In this document: positions 1 to 4,834 of the stretch, one piece after another
Numbering within the stretch: the first letter of the stretch is position 1
Layout of the letters: each line of letters starts with the position of its first letter
Source of the DNA: Actinomyces sp.
GTDB taxonomy: Bacteria; Actinomycetota; Actinomycetes; Actinomycetales; Actinomycetaceae
Reading direction: 5' to 3'
Length of the DNA stretch: 7,668 nt
Assembly (NCBI GenBank): GCA_012837655.1
Contig: DUQT01000004.1
Location: 1 to 7,668 of the forward strand
Position numbers and translations under genes: made by a program
The notes under the pieces: model-generated
Told to the model about the DNA's origin: nothing
The model's input: only the letters and a program-made list of their open reading frames with translations
Database searches by the model: none

Positions 1-363
1 GACGTTCGCAAGGCTGGCGAGCAGGTCAGCCACGTCCTCGCACAGATTGATGGTGCGCTGGACGGCATGTCGGCAGACGACGTTAAGAAGTCCGTCATTG
101 CTTACGAGCCCATTTGGGCGATCGGCACTGGCGAGGTCGCAACTCCGGAAGACGCGCAGGAAGTCTGCGGCGCAATCCGCGGCCGCCTCGCTGAACTGTA
201 CGACGACGAGACCGCAGCCACCACCCGCATCCTGTACGGTGGTTCGGTGAAGTCCAGCAACGTCGCTGCCATCATGGAGCAGGAAGACGTTGACGGCGCA
301 CTGGTTGGTGGAGCCTCCCTGAAGGCTGACGAGTTCGCAAAGATTGCTCGTTTTGACGCCTAG
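1..363 (+). CDS. tpiA: Triosephosphate isomerase, C-terminal part (5' end outside window)
   Basis: Triosephosphate isomerase interconverts dihydroxyacetone phosphate and glyceraldehyde-3-phosphate in cytosolic glycolysis and gluconeogenesis. The reading frame is open from base 1 and ends at TAG 361-363, giving the last 120 residues of a protein that is normally about 250-260 residues, so roughly the first half is missing. Visible family signatures are AYEPIWAIGTG, whose Glu (codon at 106-108) is the catalytic base, and the phosphate-binding segments YGGSV and GALVGGASL near the end. No frameshift is seen. In actinobacteria tpiA usually closes a gap-pgk-tpiA cluster, which would lie to the left. 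A strong hairpin follows the stop codon, suggesting that this operon ends here and secG is transcribed separately, at least in part. Confidence 0.97.
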   Translation, partial: DVRKAGEQVSHVLAQIDGALDGMSADDVKKSVIAYEPIWAIGTGEVATPEDAQEVCGAIRGRLAELYDDETAATTRILYGGSVKSSNVAAIMEQEDVDGALVGGASLKADEFAKIARFDA

Positions 364-379
364 TCAACTCATTTGAAAT

Positions 380-415
380 CTACCCCCATCGCGTATCCCT
401 GCGCGGTGGGGGTAG
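380..415 (+). terminator. Hairpin terminator after tpiA
   Basis: A 14-bp stem (380-393 pairs with 402-415, with one G-U pair) closes an 8-nt loop, starting 17 nt after the tpiA stop. The stem contains five consecutive C-G pairs. No U-run follows, as is common for actinobacterial terminators, so the call rests on stem strength and position. Confidence 0.75.
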
Positions 416-439
416 TATCGCAATGTGGGTAGACCAATG

Positions 440-479
440 TCACAGGCGCAGTTTTGAAATCTCGTTGCGCCAACTGTGA
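440..479. repeat. Nested inverted repeat upstream of secG
   Basis: TCACAG (440-445) is complementary to CTGTGA (474-479). Directly inside it GCGCA (446-450) is complementary to TGCGC (466-470), leaving a CAA bulge (471-473) and a 15-nt loop. It lies between the tpiA terminator and the putative secG -10 element. It could be an operator overlapping the -35 region or a second terminator for read-through from tpiA; the sequence alone cannot decide. Confidence 0.45.
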
Positions 480-503
480 AAGTTCGCGTGGTTTAGCTAC
501 ACT
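475..503 (+). promoter_or_regulatory. Possible secG-rbpA promoter
   Basis: TACACT at 498-503 fits the actinobacterial sigma-A type -10 pattern (TAnnnT). The hexamer 17 nt upstream (TGTGAA, 475-480) is a poor -35. The expected start near 510 would give a leader of about 50 nt before secG. The -35 position overlaps the right arm of the inverted repeat at 440-479. This is pattern matching only. Confidence 0.3.
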
Positions 504-562
504 CATTAAGGTTAGAACTTGCCAATAGATCGACGTGGATTACGTCAAGGAAGAGGAACATC

Positions 563-805
563 GTGACCGCTGTGATGATCATCTTGAAGGTGCTACTCGT
601 CATTTCGAGTCTCTTCCTAATCCTCACTATCCTCATGCACAAGGGCCGCGGCGGCGGTCTGTCAGACATGTTCGGCGGCGGTTTCTCGTCCACCGCTGGT
701 TCGTCTGGCGTTGCCGAGCGAAACCTAAACATGATCACAATCGGCACCCTGGTCGTGTGGGTAGTTGTGATTGTTGCTTTGGGGATTCTAGCCAAGTTCG
801 TCTAA
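563..805 (+). CDS. secG: Preprotein translocase subunit SecG
   Basis: SecG is the small accessory subunit of the SecYEG channel in the cytoplasmic membrane and assists SecA-driven export. The 80-residue product has the family layout: a first membrane segment at about residues 3-25, a glycine-rich loop at about 26-56 containing GRGGGLSDMFGGG, and a second membrane segment at about 57-77. Length is normal for the family. The GTG start at 563 is chosen because a purine-rich ribosome-binding region (AAGGAAGAGG, 547-556) ends 6 nt upstream; the in-frame ATG at 575 would remove part of the first membrane segment. It sits downstream of tpiA, as in other actinobacteria, and the next gene begins 12 nt after its TAA stop, so the two are probably co-transcribed. 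Confidence 0.95.
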   Translation: MTAVMIILKVLLVISSLFLILTILMHKGRGGGLSDMFGGGFSSTAGSSGVAERNLNMITIGTLVVWVVVIVALGILAKFV

Positions 806-817
806 CAGGCGACGAAA

Positions 818-1243
818 GTGGTTTCTACCGCTGAAATAGAGTTCTTCTGCGCGCGTGGCCATGTCACGCGCGTTACTTTTTCTGCAAAGGCACTTTTTGA
901 CGTGCCCGCAACGTGGGAATGCGAAGTCTGCCACCTAACGGCCACCAGAATCCCACCCGACGTGAAGTCCGTTGATACTCGCGTGTCCTCAACATCGATT
1001 CCCGAGGGCGCTGCTGCGAGCTCTTCCGACACGGAAGCTGACAAAACGAGCCAGGCTGATGACGCAAGCCATTCCGGTGACACGATCCAACCCGATGGCA
1101 TGAGCCAACCCGAAGATGGACCCGCTACGGTCCGCAGTACAGACACGCCCTCGAGGCATCTGTTGGACGCGCAGGCACGACGAAGCGAGGCTGAACGCGA
1201 AGAGATCCTGCGCACCGCCCTCGAACGCCTTCAACAGCAGTAG
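818..1243 (+). CDS. rbpA: Divergent RbpA-like RNA polymerase-binding protein with long acidic linker
   Basis: RbpA is an actinobacterial RNA polymerase-binding protein that contacts the core enzyme and the principal sigma factor and stimulates initiation. This 141-residue product has a zinc-binding core with C11, H15, C35 and C38 in the CxxxH...CxxC arrangement and the family-like segment VPATWECEVC (29-38). Its C-terminal helix (about 110-141, with RRS at 121-123 followed by alternating Glu/Leu) resembles the sigma-interaction domain. Two things are odd. The usual N-terminal tail before the zinc core is absent and cannot be recovered, because the secG TAA (803-805) is in frame just upstream. 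The short basic linker is replaced by about 64 residues rich in Ser, Thr, Asp and Glu that include hexapeptide repeats. The start is GTG at 818 with only a weak AGGCGA-type ribosome-binding site, suggesting coupling to secG translation. The family assignment is by eye. A more distant zinc-ribbon protein is possible but less likely given both ends match. Confidence 0.8.
   Translation: MVSTAEIEFFCARGHVTRVTFSAKALFDVPATWECEVCHLTATRIPPDVKSVDTRVSSTSIPEGAAASSSDTEADKTSQADDASHSGDTIQPDGMSQPEDGPATVRSTDTPSRHLLDAQARRSEAEREEILRTALERLQQQ
1046..1117 (+). repeat. Four 18-bp degenerate tandem repeats inside rbpA
   Basis: Four consecutive 18-nt units start at 1046, 1064, 1082 and 1100. In the reading frame they encode TSQADD, ASHSGD, TIQPDG and MSQPED (residues 77-100). 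Units 3 and 4 share CCAACCCGA at the same place in the unit. The preceding six codons (DTEADK, 71-76) may be a more decayed unit. All units keep the rbpA frame. Confidence 0.6.
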
Positions 1244-1305
1244 CTGGGACGTTCATGCGGTTATGCCTTCGAGAAATCTGGACAATAGTGCCTGAAGCGG
1301 GCGCG

Positions 1306-1346
1306 AAAAAGTAGTGCCCGGCAGGGTACATCCCGCCAGGCACTAC
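1306..1346 (-). terminator. Intrinsic terminator of the zwf-opcA-pgl operon
   Basis: Arms 1311-1326 and 1331-1346 form a 16-position stem with two mismatches and one G-U pair, closed by a 4-nt loop (1327-1330). Read on the minus strand the stem is followed by five T residues (complement of AAAAA at 1306-1310), the classic intrinsic-terminator form, about 117 nt after the pgl stop. On the plus strand the same hairpin could also stop transcripts from rbpA, but no U-run follows in that direction. Confidence 0.8.
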
Positions 1347-1391
1347 GATCCGGTACTTTCAGCGCCGATTTCTAGCTTTGCGCGAACTCTA

Positions 1392-1461
1392 TCTAGTAGC
1401 GTCGCTCGCCGCAGGTCTCGGCTCTACTAGAGTCGTCCGCCGCAGGCCCAGGCACGCGGCG
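1392..1461 (-). repeat. Paired hairpins and a direct repeat in the pgl 3' untranslated region
   Basis: One inverted repeat pairs 1392-1404 with 1419-1431 (12 pairs including one G-U, one mismatch, 14-nt loop). A second pairs CGCCGC (1438-1443) with GCGGCG (1456-1461), directly after the pgl stop. A 15-nt element also occurs twice (1401-1415 and 1432-1446; 13 of 15 identical). No protein is suggested here. The rest of the rbpA-pgl gap (1244-1305) shows nothing I can name. Confidence 0.45.
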
Positions 1462-1463
1462 TT

Positions 1464-2225
1464 TCAGACTAGGCGGTCGATTTGCGAAGCAGCGTCCTCG
1501 TCGACCCACCACGTGGTGCCAACTTGGTTCATGCTGGCGGCGGGAACTTCGCGGAAGTTCGCTCCCTGCAGGGCGTGTGCAAACATGGTTGCCTTGTCGG
1601 CGCCGGAAACTACAAACCACGACAGGCGCGAGCGACGCAGCAACGGCAGGGTCATTGAAATCCGCTCACTCGGCGGTTTCGGCGAATCCTTCTCAAACAG
1701 GAACAGCCCGCCGCGATTGAGCGTGTCGTGCGACGGGAACAGGGACGCAAAGTGCCCGTCCGGCCCCATTCCGAGGATCGCGAGGTCCAGTGCAATCGAT
1801 CGCGGATCCACAAGCGTTGAAACAGAGTAGACGCGAATCATTTCCTGCGTGTACTCATCCACCGCTTCCTTCAAAGATGAAGTGGTCGAGGGCGTTCCCG
1901 GCCGGTGCAGGGTAAAGACGTCGAACTTTGAAGTCAGCTCGCGTTCAATGATGGAGTCGGAGCGGTCGGGTGAATCTAGTTCAACGTAGCGCTCATCAAC
2001 CATCCACACGTGCACGGGCGACCAGTGACCCCAGGCTTCCGGATGCTTCTCCATTATGTCGGCCACCTTGGGAAGCAACTCGGTAGCGACCGAACCTCCT
2101 GAGAGACCCAGGTGAATCCGGGCGCGGTATTCCGACAGCTCACCAAGCTTTTTCACCAGGGCCAAAGCGGTCTTCGCGTACAGCTCCTCGCGTGATTTGA
2201 AAACTTTCAGATCCAAATCCACCAT
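1464..2225 (-). CDS. pgl: 6-phosphogluconolactonase
   Basis: This cytosolic enzyme hydrolyses 6-phosphoglucono-1,5-lactone to 6-phosphogluconate, the second step of the oxidative pentose-phosphate pathway. The 253-residue length is typical for the DevB/Pgl family. Signatures seen in order are LSGGS (41-45) of the phosphate-binding loop, VDERYV (76-81), the active-site block GMGPDGHFASLFP (152-164) with H158 as the likely catalytic residue, and SERISMTLP (186-194). The ATG at 2225-2223 shares one base with the opcA TAA (TAATG on the minus strand), so translation is probably coupled to opcA. It is the last gene of the zwf-opcA-pgl operon and is followed by a U-tailed terminator. Confidence 0.95.
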   Translation of the reverse strand: MVDLDLKVFKSREELYAKTALALVKKLGELSEYRARIHLGLSGGSVATELLPKVADIMEKHPEAWGHWSPVHVWMVDERYVELDSPDRSDSIIERELTSKFDVFTLHRPGTPSTTSSLKEAVDEYTQEMIRVYSVSTLVDPRSIALDLAILGMGPDGHFASLFPSHDTLNRGGLFLFEKDSPKPPSERISMTLPLLRRSRLSWFVVSGADKATMFAHALQGANFREVPAASMNQVGTTWWVDEDAASQIDRLV

Positions 2226-3181
2226 TAGGCATTCTCCGTTTCTCCATGCGAGGAGTCATCTTCGACGGGTTCGCGGTCAACCAATCCGCTGGTCATGATC
2301 TCGCCGTACAGCTCATCGGTGTCGAGCTGTCGCAGATCCTCCATCAGGCAGTCCTCAACTGACCTGCGTGGCAGGTTCACCAGAGTCTTTGGCAAATCCG
2401 GACGGATTAGTTCCGCAACCGATTCAGCAGTCTCACGATGCAGCATGAGCTCATCATCGTCCTCGGAAATCATCTTTACGGACTGGATCGTAGCAACGTC
2501 AACGTTTGTAATGTCGACGGGGACGTTGAGGGCGTGCTGGAGCCACTCCGCGATTAAGTAGTTCGACGGGTGGCCGCAGTTTCCGGAAACGCGGATGTGG
2601 TCGAGCTTGAAGTCAGGGTATTCCTCGATAATTGCGGCTAGCAGGCCCCGCCACAGTGTGATTCCGGCCCAGGATAGGTCGGTGTCGCCCGGGACGTAGT
2701 TTTCTGCCAGGACGCGCAGCGTCGCGATAGGGTCCTCAGTTTCGCGCGAATCGGTGATACGGCGAATGGCGAGTTTGCCAAGCGGGTGCTTGCTAGGCGA
2801 CTGCGGCGGAATGTTCGGCCAGTACACAACGATCGGAGTGTCGGCCAACAGCAGCGGCATGACGAGCGTGTCAAGCTGCTTTGCGCTGGTTCCGGTGGGG
2901 TAGAGGACTACGACTTCCGAAGGCCCGGAGTCTTCACCCGTGTGAATGTCGGCGCGAAGATTGTCTTCTTCCGCATCCTCGTCCTCAACAACGATTACGA
3001 CGCGACACGGATGTTCGCGCGACGCGGCACCACAAATGTCGATGGCTCGTCCAACATCGTCGCCGGCCTTGATCACGCCGATTAGGTTTAGGACGCGACC
3101 GGAACCGGGGCTACTCATAGCAATCTCGCGTAGGGCAGCTGAAATCTCGCTAGTTGTAGTGTTTTCAAATGTTTGAATCAT
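2225..3181 (-). CDS. opcA: Glucose-6-phosphate dehydrogenase assembly protein OpcA
   Basis: OpcA is needed in actinobacteria and cyanobacteria for assembly or activity of glucose-6-phosphate dehydrogenase and is normally encoded beside zwf, as here. The 318-residue product shows family-like features: an N-terminal NTT segment, the VVYWPN block (118-123), TDLSWAGITLWR (167-178), and VSGNCGHPSNYLIAEWL (198-214). The C-terminus is acidic and looks disordered. An upstream in-frame ATG at 3241 would give 338 residues, but I chose ATG 3181-3179 because it overlaps the zwf stop as ATGA, has a strong GGAGG ribosome-binding site at the right spacing, and begins with the expected MIQTFENTTT. The longer form would overlap zwf by about 60 nt with no benefit. 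It ends by overlapping the pgl start. Confidence 0.94.
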   Translation of the reverse strand: MIQTFENTTTSEISAALREIAMSSPGSGRVLNLIGVIKAGDDVGRAIDICGAASREHPCRVVIVVEDEDAEEDNLRADIHTGEDSGPSEVVVLYPTGTSAKQLDTLVMPLLLADTPIVVYWPNIPPQSPSKHPLGKLAIRRITDSRETEDPIATLRVLAENYVPGDTDLSWAGITLWRGLLAAIIEEYPDFKLDHIRVSGNCGHPSNYLIAEWLQHALNVPVDITNVDVATIQSVKMISEDDDELMLHRETAESVAELIRPDLPKTLVNLPRRSVEDCLMEDLRQLDTDELYGEIMTSGLVDREPVEDDSSHGETENA

Positions 3182-4707
3182 GGAATCCTCCAGTGCCGTC
3201 CGGTAGCCGAAAGCATGTCGTCCGCTGACTGCGGCCCCCACGTTCCGGGGCGGTAGGGTTCTGGCTTGTACTGCGCCCAGTGTTCCAGGACCGGATCCAG
3301 GATCTTCCAGGACAGTTCCACCTCACGCTGAGCGGGGAACAGGGGCGACTCACCCGAAATTGCGTCCAGCAGCAAGCGCTCATACGCTTCCGGAGAGTCT
3401 TCCGTAAACGCGTGCCCATACCCAAAGTCCATCGTCACGTCACGCACGCGCATGTCGATGCCGGGAACCTTGGAACCAAACCGGATTGTCACACCTTCGT
3501 CAGGTTGTACACGAATCACGAGGGCGTTATTGCCCAACTCCTGGGTGGATTCATTATCAAACGGGATGTGTGCTGCCCGCTTAAAGACGATTGCGATTTC
3601 TGTTACGCGTTTGCCCAGCCGCTTGCCTGTGCGCAAGTAGAAGGGAACGCCCGCCCACCTGCGTGTATCCACAAACAGTGTCATTGCCGCGTAAGTTTCG
3701 GTGCGGGAATCCGGGTCAATGTTGTCTTCCTCGTGGAAGGATCGAACGAACTCGCCGGCCTGCCAGCCTGCGCTGTACTGGCCGGTTGCGGTCGTCTTAG
3801 AAAGGTCTTCCGGAAGGCGCACAGCGGATAGGACCTTTTCTTTTTCAACGCGAACGTCGTCGGCATTGAAGGTGACGGGCTCTTCCATAGCGGTTAGCGC
3901 GAGGAGCTGAAGCAGGTGATTCTGAATGACATCTCGCGCTGCGCCGACGCCGTCGTAGTATCCGGCTCGCGTGCCAATACCAATGTCTTCAGCCATCGTG
4001 ATCTGCACGTGGTCTACGTAGTGCGAGTTCCACAGCGGCTCAAACATGATGTTTGCAAACCGCATGGCAAGAATGTTTTGAACAGTTTCCTTACCCAGGT
4101 AGTGGTCGATTCGGAAAGTGTCCTCTTCAGCAAAAACTTCCTGCAGGGTCTTTGCCAGATCCTGTGCAGATTTGAGGTCGTGGCCAAACGGTTTCTCTAC
4201 GATAATTCGGCGAAAACGACCGTTGTCCTGATCATCATTTAGACCGGAGCGTGCAAGCTGACTGACTACAGTGGGGAAGGCGTTTGGAGGAATTGATAGG
4301 TAGAACGCGTGGTTTCCGCCCGTTCCGCGGGTCTCATCAAGTTCTTTGACAGTCGAAGCCAATTTGTCGAAGGCTTCCTCATCATCAAATGAGCCGCCCA
4401 CAAATCGGAAACCGGAGCTCAGCTGCCGCCACGTTTTTTCATTCCACGCGGTGCGAGCATTCTCCTTGACCGACCTCCTTATGAACTCCTCGAAATCGCC
4501 TGATCCCCAGTCACGTCTAGCAAAGCCGGTGAGGGCGAAGGCGGGGTGCAACAGGCCACGATTAGCCAGGTCATAGATTGCGGGAACTAACTTCTTGCGT
4601 GCCAGGTCCCCGGTAATTCCGAATATTACGAGTCCACACGGGGGACTGATCAACGGTAGTCTTCGGTCGCGAGAGTCACGCAAACTCAAGTTCTTGACAG
4701 AGTTCAA
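3178..4707 (-). CDS. zwf: Glucose-6-phosphate 1-dehydrogenase
   Basis: The enzyme oxidises glucose-6-phosphate to 6-phosphogluconolactone, reducing NADP+ and committing carbon to the oxidative pentose-phosphate pathway in the cytosol. The 509-residue length is typical. Visible motifs are the coenzyme-binding GITGDLARKK (30-39), VEKPFG (170-175), the substrate-binding RIDHYLGKE (199-207, with H202 and K206), the likely catalytic base H264 in IQNHLLQ, and YLRTGKR (357-363). The start is TTG at 4707-4705: an AAAGGAG ribosome-binding site sits 5 nt upstream, and no ATG or GTG is available before the NADP site. It heads the zwf-opcA-pgl operon and its TGA overlaps the opcA ATG. Two 8-nt direct repeats lie just upstream and may be regulatory. 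Confidence 0.97.
   Translation of the reverse strand: MNSVKNLSLRDSRDRRLPLISPPCGLVIFGITGDLARKKLVPAIYDLANRGLLHPAFALTGFARRDWGSGDFEEFIRRSVKENARTAWNEKTWRQLSSGFRFVGGSFDDEEAFDKLASTVKELDETRGTGGNHAFYLSIPPNAFPTVVSQLARSGLNDDQDNGRFRRIIVEKPFGHDLKSAQDLAKTLQEVFAEEDTFRIDHYLGKETVQNILAMRFANIMFEPLWNSHYVDHVQITMAEDIGIGTRAGYYDGVGAARDVIQNHLLQLLALTAMEEPVTFNADDVRVEKEKVLSAVRLPEDLSKTTATGQYSAGWQAGEFVRSFHEEDNIDPDSRTETYAAMTLFVDTRRWAGVPFYLRTGKRLGKRVTEIAIVFKRAAHIPFDNESTQELGNNALVIRVQPDEGVTIRFGSKVPGIDMRVRDVTMDFGYGHAFTEDSPEAYERLLLDAISGESPLFPAQREVELSWKILDPVLEHWAQYKPEPYRPGTWGPQSADDMLSATGRHWRIP
3186..3191 (-). promoter_or_regulatory. Ribosome-binding site fixing the opcA start
   Basis: GGAGGA on the minus strand (complement of 3186-3191) lies 4 nt before the ATG at 3181-3179 and inside the last codons of zwf. 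Together with the ATGA overlap it supports the 318-residue OpcA over the longer in-frame extension. Confidence 0.8.
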
Positions 4708-4712
4708 AACCG

Positions 4713-4719
4713 CTCCTTT
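4713..4719 (-). promoter_or_regulatory. Ribosome-binding site supporting the TTG start of zwf
   Basis: AAAGGAG on the minus strand (complement of 4713-4719) is followed by a 5-nt spacer and then TTG at 4707-4705. Two other in-frame TTG codons (residues 7 and 9) lie too far from this site, so the first TTG is the best start. Confidence 0.75.
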
Positions 4720-4730
4720 AGCAAAATATT

Positions 4731-4749
4731 GACTACTTCTAGACTACTT
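4731..4749 (-). promoter_or_regulatory. Direct repeats upstream of zwf, possible operator
   Basis: AAGTAGTC occurs twice on the minus strand (complement of 4742-4749 and 4731-4738), with starts 11 bp apart, about one helical turn. They lie 24 nt upstream of the zwf start codon at the nearest edge. TAGTCT (complement of 4741-4746) could be a -10 element, but I see no convincing -35. A regulator-binding role is inference. Confidence 0.35.
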
Positions 4750-4775
4750 TAATATCGAAGTTGTGCACTTACAGA

Positions 4776-4812
4776 GGAAGGGAGCGGACCATCTTCTGGG
4801 CCGCTCCCTTCC
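4776..4812 (-). terminator. Hairpin terminator after tkt
   Basis: A perfect 12-bp GC-rich stem (4776-4787 with 4801-4812) is extended inside by three more pairs after one mismatch. It starts 22 nt past the tkt stop in the direction of transcription. No good U-run follows, so it may be a partial terminator that lets some tkt transcripts reach zwf. Confidence 0.75.
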
Positions 4813-4834
4813 CTGGGTTGTGCGATTGCTTCGG

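Noticed and set aside
803..820. SecG-RbpA fusion by stop-codon read-through, since both genes are in the same frame
   Set aside because: Only 12 nt separate them and there is a plausible GTG start; nothing besides the shared frame, which has a one-in-three chance, supports read-through.
535..834. 99-codon frame overlapping secG in another phase
   Set aside because: It is Arg/His-rich with no family features, while the secG frame has two membrane segments and the glycine-rich loop.
802..1215. 137-codon open frame on the minus strand opposite the rbpA-like gene
   Set aside because: I considered it as the real gene because the rbpA-like protein is odd, but only the plus-strand frame has the CxxxH...CxxC site, the C-terminal helix and the right position after secG.
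1422..1432. CTCTACTAGAG palindrome as a protein-binding site
   Set aside because: It lies within the larger inverted repeat at 1392-1431, in a 3' untranslated region far from any promoter, so it needs no separate explanation.
1378..1830. 150-codon open frame on the plus strand opposite pgl
   Set aside because: It lies almost wholly antisense to a clear pgl, has no ribosome-binding site or recognisable motif, and its residues look like the low-complexity shadow of a GC-rich gene.
3182..3241. 20-residue N-terminal extension of OpcA
   Set aside because: The extension overlaps zwf, lacks a good ribosome-binding site, and the internal ATG has both a GGAGG site and the ATGA overlap.
3280..3831. 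183-codon open frame on the plus strand opposite zwf
   Set aside because: It is entirely antisense to an intact zwf with all catalytic motifs, and the predicted protein matches nothing I recognise.
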